From Clostridia bacterium (lineage in GTDB: Bacteria > Bacillota > Clostridia > Oscillospirales > CAG-272), in contig JAGBXH010000293.1 in the NCBI GenBank assembly GCA_017629395.1, positions 1 through 7,152 on the forward strand: a stretch of DNA of 7,152 nucleotides. The letters run 5' to 3'. Made by a program: the position numbers and the translations under genes. Of this stretch, positions 1-5,437 are shown piece after piece. How positions within the stretch are numbered: the first letter of the stretch is position 1; the number at the start of each line of letters is the position of its first letter. The notes beneath the pieces were generated by a model, which saw only the letters and a list, made by a program, of their open reading frames with translations, was not told where the DNA came from and did not search any database.

Positions 1-846
1 AGCCTGCGCCTTGCCCTCATAGTTCGTATGCACGTTACCTGTAGCGCCCGGAACGTCAATAGAGCGCATGCCTGCACAAAGTCCGATACCCTTGATCAGA
101 TCAACAGCAGAAATTACCGCACCCTCAATGCCCCATTTTTCATAAAAAGAGGGAAGTGCCGGCTTTTTTCCCGGACTCCAAAGCCAAGCGGAATTGGCAG
201 GACGCAGCCCCCGCGCCCGACGAGCCTGATTGATAGGATGATCATTAAGAACCTCGTAGCTTTCCTTCATAAAGGCATAGTATTCCTCACCGCCTTCCGC
301 AAGGGGCAAATGATCACGAATACACTGACCAAGAATATCGTGAGGACGCATAAAGGGATAAGTATCGGGACGATCCTTCCAGATCAAGCAATGCCTGTAG
401 CTGACACCCGTATAGAATTTACGCTGATCATTGCCAAAATGCTCCTGCAGTGCCTTGATGAGCTCATCAGCCTCAGCGGTCGTGATCTCATCGGCGCTGT
501 GATCGATCATGATCCTATCTTCATAACACTCCTCATTTTCGGAAAGCGTGACAAGATTGCAACGAAAGGCAGTTTCGTCCGGTTGCATGTCAATTCCCAT
601 ACTGACAGCTTCCAAAGGAGAACGCCCACGGGAATATATCTTGGGATCAAAGGAAAGAATTGCCATATTTGCAGTATCGCTTTCCGGAACCATGCCTTGC
701 GGCACATTGGAAACGATACCAACCAGGGACTCCTTGGCAAGAGCATCCATGCAGGGCTTACACGCCTTTTGCATAGGGGTTAGATCTCCCAACTGCTCAA
801 CGGGCTTGTCAGCCATGCCGTCGGGAATTAAAACAAGATACTTCAT
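1..846 (-). CDS. apgM: Archaeal-type cofactor-independent phosphoglycerate mutase / proposed homoserine kinase (partial, C-terminus off the left edge)
   Basis: Read on the minus strand from an ATG at 846, the frame stays open to the window edge (282 codons), so the 3' end is missing. The protein opens MKYLVLIPDGMAD, with the metal-binding D9-G10. It carries PESDTAN at about 54-60, where Ser56 is the expected phosphorylated serine of the alkaline-phosphatase-like fold, then GRSPLEA, GVSYRH, RPHDILG, a PANSAWLW segment and ISAVDLIKGIG near the end. These are signatures of the ApgM family, which interconverts 2- and 3-phosphoglycerate without bisphosphoglycerate. A bacterial branch of the same family has been proposed to be a homoserine kinase in threonine synthesis; the window shows no thr genes to decide between the two. 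The start is supported by GGAG six bases upstream. A promoter and a long inverted repeat lie directly upstream. The protein is expected to be cytosolic. The family call is firm, the substrate is not. Confidence 0.9.
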   Translation of the reverse strand, partial: MKYLVLIPDGMADKPVEQLGDLTPMQKACKPCMDALAKESLVGIVSNVPQGMVPESDTANMAILSFDPKIYSRGRSPLEAVSMGIDMQPDETAFRCNLVTLSENEECYEDRIMIDHSADEITTAEADELIKALQEHFGNDQRKFYTGVSYRHCLIWKDRPDTYPFMRPHDILGQCIRDHLPLAEGGEEYYAFMKESYEVLNDHPINQARRARGLRPANSAWLWSPGKKPALPSFYEKWGIEGAVISAVDLIKGIGLCAGMRSIDVPGATGNVHTNYEGKAQA

Positions 847-856
847 AAATTGCTCC

Positions 857-886
857 GTGATATAATAATTCATATTATTATATCAC
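857..886. repeat. Perfect 13-bp inverted repeat over the apgM-family promoter (candidate operator)
   Basis: The arms GTGATATAATAAT (857-869) and ATTATTATATCAC (874-886) are exact reverse complements separated by TCAT. The element spans the minus-strand -10 box (877-882), the expected transcription start and the DNA up to the GGAG ribosome binding site. A dimeric repressor bound here would block the promoter; in RNA only part of it would be transcribed, so a DNA operator is likelier than a leader hairpin. Part of the symmetry comes from a TATAAT on each strand, so the function is an inference. Confidence 0.6.
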
Positions 887-905
887 ATTACAAAAAAATA
901 TACAA
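877..905 (-). promoter_or_regulatory. Sigma-A-like promoter of the phosphoglycerate mutase family gene
   Basis: On the minus strand TTGTAT (905-900) is followed after 17 bp by a perfect TATAAT (882-877), which is preceded by TGA, giving an extended -10. The start point would be near 870, about 25 bases before the ATG at 846. Confidence 0.65.
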
Positions 906-977
906 CACCTTTACGCAAAACATTCAAAAAAAACAAGAAAATTTGCAGGAAATTCACACCTTTGCAAGCCACGGGAC

Positions 978-1006
978 TTGTAAAAACAATTAAAATATGT
1001 TATAAT
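978..1006 (+). promoter_or_regulatory. Sigma-A-like promoter of the membrane-anchored protein gene
   Basis: TTGTAA (978-983), a 17-bp spacer and a perfect TATAAT (1001-1006) sit just before the gene starting at 1040. The start point would be near 1013, leaving a short leader that contains the ribosome binding site TTAGGAG at 1024-1030. Confidence 0.7.
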
Positions 1007-1039
1007 AGTGTCGTAAAAAACAGTTAGGAGAAAACACTT

Positions 1040-1762
1040 GTGAATCAACAACCAAATGAAATTCCGAGAAGTGCACGGGAGCAGACCAAAAAGCTTAAAA
1101 AGATTATTATCATCGTATTTTTCGCCATGCTTGCTTTTGCAGTTGCATATATGGCATTCTCGGTGTTCTGGGGAGATGCAATAGACCAAAAGCTGGACGA
1201 ATGGTTTAACCTCGGTGCAGGGAACGAATACCAGGGAAATGACTTCACCATCATATTCTATCCGATCGATTACGAATATGACATCATGAAGGATAAAGAA
1301 TATCTTGGTCTTGATCGAAAAATCTACTATTTCGCAGACAAAACGCAGCTTGGCACAATGCTGGAGCTGGATGATTCAAACCGCGACAAGCAGGCGCGCG
1401 GTGTCGTGTTATTGTGTGATTTGGTAGAAAGCATTATTATGGGTGACGCCGATGCCTACAATGCATGCTTCAGCGATTACTACTTTGAGCATAAAGGCGT
1501 TGAACCGGATCCCGGATTTACAATGACGCAGCTGTACGACATAAAGATCACCAACTTCGGAGAGCAAAAAATCACGGATAAAAAGCTTGGTACTTACACC
1601 GAATATCATTACGTGCTGCAATATTCGATCCATAAGAACAACGGTACGTTCAGAAGTGACATCGGCAGCGACGGAAGTGCCGCAACGTATATCATTATTA
1701 CAGATAGAAACGGAAAGCTGCAAATTGAAGACATGTTTTACGGCTACAGATTCGGCCATTAA
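1040..1762 (+). CDS. Membrane-anchored protein of unknown function
   Basis: I do not recognise this 240-residue protein. It has a polar, basic N-terminus (residues 1-21, ending KKLKK), one strongly hydrophobic helix at about 22-44, and then a mostly polar domain of about 195 residues. By the positive-inside rule that domain should lie outside the cytoplasmic membrane. From about residue 115 to the end the pattern (helix VVLLCDLVESIIMGD, then alternating strands, an acidic linker and a strand ending near EDMFYGYRF) could suit an NTF2-like or cystatin-like fold; this is a guess. The GTG start is chosen because TTAGGAG lies 9 bases upstream and the hydrophobic helix then falls at a sensible distance. 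It is a single-gene unit, with its own promoter at 978-1006 and a terminator 6 bases after the TAA. No lipobox and no catalytic motif is visible. Confidence 0.8.
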   Translation: MNQQPNEIPRSAREQTKKLKKIIIIVFFAMLAFAVAYMAFSVFWGDAIDQKLDEWFNLGAGNEYQGNDFTIIFYPIDYEYDIMKDKEYLGLDRKIYYFADKTQLGTMLELDDSNRDKQARGVVLLCDLVESIIMGDADAYNACFSDYYFEHKGVEPDPGFTMTQLYDIKITNFGEQKITDKKLGTYTEYHYVLQYSIHKNNGTFRSDIGSDGSAATYIIITDRNGKLQIEDMFYGYRFGH

Positions 1763-1768
1763 ACAAAA

Positions 1769-1810
1769 CACCAATAAAAAAAGAGGCACGCGCCTCTTTT
1801 TTTATTGGTG
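1769..1810. terminator. Bidirectional rho-independent terminator, perfect 19-bp stem
   Basis: Arm 1769-1787 and arm 1792-1810 are exact reverse complements around the loop ACGC. The GC core is GAGGC/GCCTC, flanked by A7 on the left and T7 on the right, so each strand reads a hairpin followed by a U-run. It ends the plus gene finishing at 1762 and the minus gene finishing at 1817. Confidence 0.93.
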
Positions 1811-1816
1811 AGTAAA

Positions 1817-2236
1817 TCAGATGGAAGCGATGCATTCGTTGACCCAAGCCAGAATGTCCGTCTTTTCCTGATCGGTAATCTTGGAATTGAAAATATTACC
1901 GCCATTGACGTACAGGGTCTTTTCACAAACGTTAGTGCCGGCAGAAGCAAGCAACGAACGCACGTAAGCGTCACCGTCGGGAGTGCCGTCGATCATCAGC
2001 GCTACGTTAGCGGTACGGGTCTTATTGAGCTCACTGATAAAGAGTCTGATATCGTCCTTCAAAGAGCCCTTGCAGGTAACGCAAAGAACAACCAATCTCT
2101 CCTTGTCACAAGAATATGCAGGAGGGATAACGTCAGCCGCATTGATATTGAGCTGAAATTCCTGCTTGATCATCTGTGTAATGGATACCAGCTTCTTTTT
2201 GCCGGGGGTGCAAAGCACGCGCATTTTAATTGCCAT
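1817..2236 (-). CDS. Small protein, probably flavodoxin-like fold without the usual FMN phosphate loop
   Basis: The protein has 139 residues, no signal peptide and no membrane segment, so it should be cytosolic. The order is strand MAIKMRVLCTP, helix to about 26, strand RLVVLCVT (about 47-54), helix DDIRLFISELNK, strand NVALMIDG (about 76-83), helix YVRSLLASAG, strand EKTLYVNGG and a C-terminal helix. This alternating alpha/beta order resembles a flavodoxin-like domain. The expected (S/T)xTGxT loop after strand 1 is replaced by TPGKKKL, so FMN binding in the usual way is doubtful. Four cysteines (9, 43, 52, 55) precede residue 60, with C52 and C55 as a CxxC (CVTC). The ATG is fixed by AAGGAGG at 2244-2250, with 7 bases between. 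It is a single-gene unit with its own promoter and the two-way terminator 6 bases past its TGA. The gene itself is secure; the fold is an inference. Confidence 0.75.
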   Translation of the reverse strand: MAIKMRVLCTPGKKKLVSITQMIKQEFQLNINAADVIPPAYSCDKERLVVLCVTCKGSLKDDIRLFISELNKTRTANVALMIDGTPDGDAYVRSLLASAGTNVCEKTLYVNGGNIFNSKITDQEKTDILAWVNECIASI

Positions 2237-2276
2237 AATAAATCCTCCTTACCGGCAAATCAAACCGGTTTTTCTT

Positions 2277-2306
2277 ATTATAACATATCTGAACGTGTAA
2301 AGTAAA
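2277..2306 (-). promoter_or_regulatory. Probable sigma-A-like promoter of the flavodoxin-like gene
   Basis: On the minus strand TTTACT (2306-2301) precedes a perfect TATAAT (2282-2277) by 18 bp. The leader of about 35 nt includes ACCGG (2251-2255) and CCGGT (2265-2269), which could form a weak 5-bp hairpin next to the ribosome binding site. The -35 match is modest. Confidence 0.5.
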
Positions 2307-2437
2307 GAGGATTTTATAAAATCGGGATTATAACCAGTTTTTCATACGTATTTTTAGTTAGGTTGCAATAAAGAACGCAAAGCGACATGGTATCTGTAAA
2401 TTTTTATTTGAACAGCAGTGAATTTTATATGGAAGAC
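2307..2437. other. Intergenic stretch with no gene seen
   Basis: This part of the 377-bp gap between genes contains no credible reading frame with a ribosome binding site on either strand. The only structure I see is the 14-bp perfect palindrome GATTTTATAAAATC at 2310-2323, just upstream of the -35 of the flavodoxin-like gene, which may be a protein-binding site or chance in AT-rich DNA. Confidence 0.5.
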
Positions 2438-2466
2438 TTGCTTTTAGACAAACAGTGTGATATAAT
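2438..2466 (+). promoter_or_regulatory. Sigma-A-like promoter of the small-RNA candidate
   Basis: TTGCTT (2438-2443), a 17-bp spacer and TATAAT (2461-2466) preceded by TGA (extended -10) point rightwards into a region without a protein gene. The start point would be near 2472-2474. The 14-mer TGTGATATAATAAT at 2456-2469 is identical to the -10 region of the minus-strand promoter at 877-905. Confidence 0.65.
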
Positions 2467-2471
2467 AATCA

Positions 2472-2608
2472 AATAGAAAAGAGAGCGACGGCGGAACAGA
2501 GAAGTAGTTGCTTCGATTTACTTGATTATACAAAATCAAAGTTTTGTATAATAAAGGGGACTGATAAGCCCGTAAATTCACTTTTTCGGGACTTCCCCGG
2601 GCTTTTTT
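2472..2608 (+). ncRNA. Candidate small non-coding RNA of unknown family
   Basis: A good promoter is followed about 135 nt later by a hairpin and a T6 run, with no ATG-started frame between them, so the transcript is probably an independent RNA. Visible pairings are GAAG/CTTC (2501-2504 with 2511-2514); an 11-bp perfect stem ATTATACAAAA/TTTTGTATAAT (2525-2535 with 2542-2552, loop TCAAAG); GGGGA/TCCCC (2556-2560 with 2594-2598); CCCG/CGGG (2569-2572 with 2587-2590); and the terminator stem. Several of these are mutually exclusive. It does not match any riboswitch, 6S, SRP RNA, tmRNA or T-box consensus that I can recall. It ends 6 bases from the convergent spoIIID stop codon. The alternatives are an attenuated leader whose target gene has been lost, or a transcript ending against spoIIID to limit its 3' readthrough. 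Confidence 0.5.
2566..2608 (+). terminator. Rho-independent terminator of the small-RNA candidate
   Basis: AAGCCCG (2566-2572) pairs with CGGGCTT (2598-2604), followed by T6 (2603-2608). The 25-nt loop is unusually large and contains a second CGGG (2587-2590) that can capture CCCG instead. In the reverse direction the hairpin lacks a good T-run, so spoIIID may be terminated only weakly here. Confidence 0.65.
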
Positions 2609-2613
2609 GCCGG

Positions 2614-2877
2614 TCACCCCTCCTTTTTTAACCTGTATTTATTCTTTGTAGCTTGACCGCCACGCAAATGTCGCTCCTGCTTGTTTTGATTCAACACGTC
2701 CTTGACGTGCAGGTATAACGCTCTGTTGACATGAGGCAAAACCTCTGTTACGTCTTTGTGTACGGTGCTTTTACTGATACCAAACCGCATTGCGGTAAAT
2801 CTGACGGTTGCGTGATTTTCTATTATATAATTAGCAAGCAGTACGCATCTCTCTTTTTCTGCGGATATGTACATCAT
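2614..2877 (-). CDS. spoIIID: Stage III sporulation transcriptional regulator SpoIIID
   Basis: The 87-residue protein matches the short SpoIIID family over its length. A helix-turn-helix lies at about 23-43 with the recognition part FGISKSTVHKDVTEVLP, followed by the basic family signature HLRGGQATKNKY at about 70-81. SpoIIID is a DNA-binding protein made in the mother cell during endospore formation. There it activates and represses genes of the sigma-E regulon and prepares the switch to sigma-K. The first of two adjacent ATGs (2877) is preferred because AGAGG (2885-2889) lies 7 bases upstream; the second ATG would be 10 bases away. A sigma-E-type promoter is visible upstream. It is divergent from the RNA methyltransferase gene, with 78 bp between the start codons. 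The C-terminus is lysine-rich, as is common in the family. The gene identification is firm. Confidence 0.95.
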   Translation of the reverse strand: MMYISAEKERCVLLANYIIENHATVRFTAMRFGISKSTVHKDVTEVLPHVNRALYLHVKDVLNQNKQERHLRGGQATKNKYRLKKEG

Positions 2878-2909
2878 GAGTTTACCTCTTACTATGTATT
2901 TCTGCTTCT

Positions 2910-2938
2910 ATTTTATGCAATACCGTTCACCATTATGA
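2910..2938 (-). promoter_or_regulatory. Sigma-E-type sporulation promoter of spoIIID
   Basis: On the minus strand TCATAAT (2938-2932) and CATAAAAT (2917-2910) are separated by 14 bp. They compare with the recalled Bacillus sigma-E consensus of KMATATT and CATACAnT at 13-15 bp spacing, with one mismatch in each box. The start point would be about 2902, some 25 bases before the ATG. Known spoIIID genes are sigma-E dependent, which agrees. Confidence 0.65.
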
Positions 2939-2955
2939 TTTTCGGAGGTTGATTT

Positions 2956-3717
2956 ATGCCGACTTTTCAAGATATCTCGTATAGCTGTATATTGGAAGGC
3001 ATGACCTCCGTTTCCGCGCTGATTCGTGGGCGTGAGCAGCTGATCAACGATCGCAAAATCTGCGCCGTCTTGATTGATGAAACCAAAAAACGTTCCAAAT
3101 ACCGCGAAATCGGCTTTCTGAAAGCCAAATCCGTCGAGCACTCCTTTGACATCCGATTCGTATCAAACGACGATATAGATGCGCTGACACAAGGCTCTAC
3201 ACACGGTGGTATCATTGCTTTGTGCGGCGACCGTACTTATCATGATTGCTCTCAATTACCAAATACCGGCTTTTGGGTGCTGCCGGACGGCATTGAAGAT
3301 CCGTTTAATCTCGGTTACGCGCTCAGATCCTTATATGCAGCCGGTGTTGACGGGATTCTTCTGCCGCCACAAAACCGCTTGTGCGTACCCGGTGTGGTTG
3401 CAAAATCTTCAGCAGGTACTTCCGAAATGCTGGATATTCGCGTCTGCAACACAGATCAAGCCATAGCGCAATTCAAGGCTGCCGGATTTCGCATTGTTTG
3501 TGCGGGCATTCGTGATTCGCAAACCATTTACGAAGCAGATCTTCGTAAGCCATTACTCCTGGTTGTAGGCGGAGAAAAGCGAGGCATATCGAGAGCTGTG
3601 CTTGACATGGCTGATCAGATCGTCCGCATCGACTACGGAAGAGCGTTTAACGGTTCTTTATCCGCCGCTTCTGCAGCAACCGTGATAGCGTTTGAGGTTC
3701 TGCACCGGAATTCATAA
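2956..3717 (+). CDS. SpoU/TrmH-family RNA 2'-O-ribose methyltransferase
   Basis: The 253-residue length is typical of RlmB/TrmH-like SPOUT enzymes, which transfer a methyl group from S-adenosylmethionine to a ribose 2'-hydroxyl in rRNA or tRNA. The N-terminal substrate-binding part begins ILEGMTSVSALIRG and ends near THGGIIAL (82-89). The catalytic knot follows. Motif 1 is DPFNLGYALRS with Asn118 and Arg124, motif 2 is VVGGEKRGI at 203-211 (the usual form is IGSEGxGL), and motif 3 is NGSLSAASAATVIAFE at 232-247. These variants point to a divergent clostridial branch, so the target nucleotide cannot be read from the sequence. The ATG is supported by GGAGG (2944-2948), 7 bases upstream. A membrane protein gene follows 49 bp downstream on the same strand with no terminator between, so the two are probably co-transcribed. 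I found no clear sigma-A promoter in the 78-bp divergent gap. Confidence 0.9.
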   Translation: MPTFQDISYSCILEGMTSVSALIRGREQLINDRKICAVLIDETKKRSKYREIGFLKAKSVEHSFDIRFVSNDDIDALTQGSTHGGIIALCGDRTYHDCSQLPNTGFWVLPDGIEDPFNLGYALRSLYAAGVDGILLPPQNRLCVPGVVAKSSAGTSEMLDIRVCNTDQAIAQFKAAGFRIVCAGIRDSQTIYEADLRKPLLLVVGGEKRGISRAVLDMADQIVRIDYGRAFNGSLSAASAATVIAFEVLHRNS

Positions 3718-3765
3718 TTCACTGTCAACATTATACAAAATCTCACTTGTAAAGGAATTCACTGT
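3716..3765 (+). repeat. 10-bp direct repeat AATTCACTGT flanking the gap before the YesL-like gene
   Basis: AATTCACTGT occurs at 3716-3725 (overlapping the methyltransferase stop codon) and again at 3756-3765 (between the ribosome binding site and the TTG start of the next gene), exactly 40 bp apart. It may be a trace of a small duplication or chance. Confidence 0.4.
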
Positions 3766-3766
3766 T

Positions 3767-4729
3767 TTGGAAAAGCAAAAGAAATTTAATATCCCCAATA
3801 TTTTCAATATGAACCGTGACGGTCGAGGCGTAGATCCCGGTGAAGACACCACACCTAATCTGGTCTATTTTTTCAAGCTGACGTTTCGAAAGTTTTCTAA
3901 TCTGCTCACACTAAACCTAATGATGTTTGCAATGGTCCTTCCTGTGGCTGTCGCAGTATACGTATTCTTTAACGGCCCTCAGATGCCCACCATGAGCAGC
4001 CCTGCATTTTCAGCTCTAATCGGTGCACATATGACAGATGCGGGAGGTTCAGAGCTTTTGACCAAGCTTATGACCATTCTGCCTCAAGTGAATTTTATTA
4101 CTTATAACTCGTATGCAAGCTGGCTGCCCTACGTGTTGCTCGGCGTTCTTGCCATCACCTGGGGCTGGCAAAATACAGCTGTCAACTATATTCTTCGCGG
4201 TCTTGTACGCGGCGACGGCGTGTTCATGTTCTCTGATTATTTTTATGCAATTAAAAAGAATTTCAAGCAAGGCTTGGTTCTGGGATTGATCGACGCAGGC
4301 GTGATTGTTGTGCTGATTATTGATTTCATGTATACGTGGAGCGCTCGTTCGAATTACTGGTCTTATTTGATGTTCTTTGCCATTACCGCACTGATCATTG
4401 TATACCTGTTTATGAGAACGTATCTCTATTTGATGATGATCACATTCAACATTTCCCTTTACAAGATGTTGAAAAACGCTTTGATTTTCACTGCGCTGGG
4501 TATCAAGAGAAACCTGATGGCAGCCGTCGGCATCGTTATTTGCATTGCCTTGTGGGCAGCCCTTGCGTTTATAGGCTTGCAATACAATCTTGGATTTTTA
4601 ATCTTTGTCCCCGCGCTGTTCTTATTCGCATATATTGCATTTATCTCAGTCTATTGCGCGTATCCCGTAATCAAGAAGCACATGATCGATCCGATCACTA
4701 TCCCGTCTCAACAAGACGATGGCGAATAA
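3767..4729 (+). CDS. YesL/DUF624-like polytopic membrane protein
   Basis: Starting at TTG 3767 the protein has 320 residues. About six hydrophobic helices are visible, near 46-68, 118-142, 168-190, 198-216, 250-271 and 276-298. The juxtamembrane FKLTFRKFSNLLTLNLMMF before and into helix 1, and the segment FSDYFYAIKKNFKQG before helix 3, are the kind of signatures I associate with the YesL (DUF624) family. Members are inner membrane proteins, often near carbohydrate uptake genes, and their biochemical role is not established. The TTG start is chosen because AAAGGAA (3751-3757) lies 9 bases upstream. An upstream in-frame ATG at 3692 lies inside the methyltransferase gene without a good ribosome binding site, and an ATG at 3809 has none. 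It is probably the second gene of a two-gene unit and ends at a strong hairpin 10 bases downstream. The family call is moderate; the gene itself is secure. Confidence 0.8.
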   Translation: MEKQKKFNIPNIFNMNRDGRGVDPGEDTTPNLVYFFKLTFRKFSNLLTLNLMMFAMVLPVAVAVYVFFNGPQMPTMSSPAFSALIGAHMTDAGGSELLTKLMTILPQVNFITYNSYASWLPYVLLGVLAITWGWQNTAVNYILRGLVRGDGVFMFSDYFYAIKKNFKQGLVLGLIDAGVIVVLIIDFMYTWSARSNYWSYLMFFAITALIIVYLFMRTYLYLMMITFNISLYKMLKNALIFTALGIKRNLMAAVGIVICIALWAALAFIGLQYNLGFLIFVPALFLFAYIAFISVYCAYPVIKKHMIDPITIPSQQDDGE

Positions 4730-4739
4730 TCAATACAAA

Positions 4740-4767
4740 GCCGACCGCCGTGCGGTCGGCTTTTTTT
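4740..4767 (+). terminator. Rho-independent terminator of the methyltransferase/YesL-like unit
   Basis: GCCGACCGC (4740-4748) pairs with GCGGTCGGC (4752-4760) around CGT and is followed by T7 (4761-4767). Flanking CAATA (4731-4735) and TATTG (4767-4771) can extend the stem past a small internal loop. The TAA stop codon of the convergent deacetylase (4766-4768) lies inside this structure. On the minus strand the T-run is poor (CTTTGTATTG), so termination of the deacetylase operon here may be partial. Confidence 0.9.
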
Positions 4768-5437
4768 ATTGATGAGAGTTTGAAAGCAATTCGCCGGCGG
4801 TTACAAAGGTATATCCTTTCTCAAGCAAGATCGGCAAAAAGCCCTCCAATGCAGCAACCGTCGGACTATTTGCGCCTATATAGTCGTGCATGAGAATAAT
4901 GTCACCATTTTTAGCATTCTGAATGATATAATCGCTGATCCGATCGGGAGGCGTGTGCGCCCAATCGCGCGTATCAAGCGTCCAGAATACGCTGGTATAT
5001 CCCAGCTGCTTGACAACCGTCCTCATGCTTTCCGTCATTGCTCCTTCGGGCGGTCTGAAAAGCTTACTATGCTTCCCTGTTTGTTCGAATATCGCCTGAT
5101 CACATGCCTCGATCTCATTTTTCAGTGCAATAGAATCGAGCTTTTTTGCATGCGAATGCGTGGTTGTATGATTGGCAAGCTCATGTCCACGCGCTTGCAC
5201 CTCTGCTATAATACCGGGATAATTGCGGACGTTGACACCGATTACAAAGAAAGTAGCTTTTATTCCGTATTTATCCAGAACGTCAAGAATCTGCCTTGTT
5301 TGTCTGGGATGCGGTCCATCATCAAAGGTCAAAGCAATACGCTTTTCCTGCGGCTCCGATTGTGAAGCGCTGCAATTTACAGGTATACATGCAATGATAA
5401 GGCTTATAAAAAGCAAAAGGCAGATACCCCTTTTCAT
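4766..5437 (-). CDS. Exported polysaccharide deacetylase (NodB domain)
   Basis: This 223-residue protein begins with a signal peptide or anchor (MKRG, then a hydrophobic stretch to about residue 19). A complete NodB/CE4 deacetylase domain follows. Its motifs are TFDDGP at 37-42 with catalytic Asp39 and metal-binding Asp40, H90-x3-H94 as metal ligands, RPPEG at 128-132, the D155/W159 region, and LMH at 182-184 with His184. Such enzymes remove acetyl groups from N-acetylated sugars, in Gram-positives usually peptidoglycan or spore cortex. It is the second gene of an operon: its ATG overlaps the TAA of the PdaA-like gene by one base (TAATG), and its ribosome binding site AAGGAG lies inside that gene. 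Coupled translation is therefore expected. Similarity to PdaB-type or PgdA-type enzymes cannot be separated by eye. All metal and catalytic residues look intact, unlike its neighbour. Confidence 0.92.
   Translation of the reverse strand: MKRGICLLLFISLIIACIPVNCSASQSEPQEKRIALTFDDGPHPRQTRQILDVLDKYGIKATFFVIGVNVRNYPGIIAEVQARGHELANHTTTHSHAKKLDSIALKNEIEACDQAIFEQTGKHSKLFRPPEGAMTESMRTVVKQLGYTSVFWTLDTRDWAHTPPDRISDYIIQNAKNGDIILMHDYIGANSPTVAALEGFLPILLEKGYTFVTAGELLSNSHQ

Noticed and set aside
28..783. Long plus-strand open frame of 251 codons
   Set aside because: It is antisense to the phosphoglycerate mutase family gene, whose minus-strand frame shows family motifs throughout; the plus-strand protein is arginine/isoleucine-rich with no motif and no ribosome binding site.
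1805..2305. Plus-strand open frame of 166 codons
   Set aside because: It is the complement of the flavodoxin-like gene, which has a perfect ribosome binding site; the plus frame starts inside the terminator stem.
2556..2598. Hammerhead-like CTGATAA between paired GGGGA and a CCCG/CGGG stem
   Set aside because: The hammerhead core needs CUGAUGA followed after stem II by GAAA; here the stem is followed by ACUU, so the catalytic core is absent.
3730..3742. ATTATACAAAATC also present at 2525-2537
   Set aside because: A single 13-mer match between AT-rich stretches in a window of this size is expected by chance, and the second copy lacks the hairpin partner.
3692..3766. Longer ATG start for the YesL-like protein
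   Set aside because: It would overlap the end of the methyltransferase gene by 26 bases and has no good ribosome binding site; TTG at 3767 has AAAGGAA 9 bases upstream.
4049..4582. Minus-strand open frame of 177 codons
   Set aside because: It is antisense to the YesL-like gene; the His/Asn/Gln-rich product is typical of the complement of hydrophobic codons.
4731..4771. Similarity of this hairpin to the one at 1769-1810 as a repeat family
   Set aside because: Only the A/T-run flanks (AATA... and ...TATTG) are alike; the GC cores differ, which is normal for terminators.
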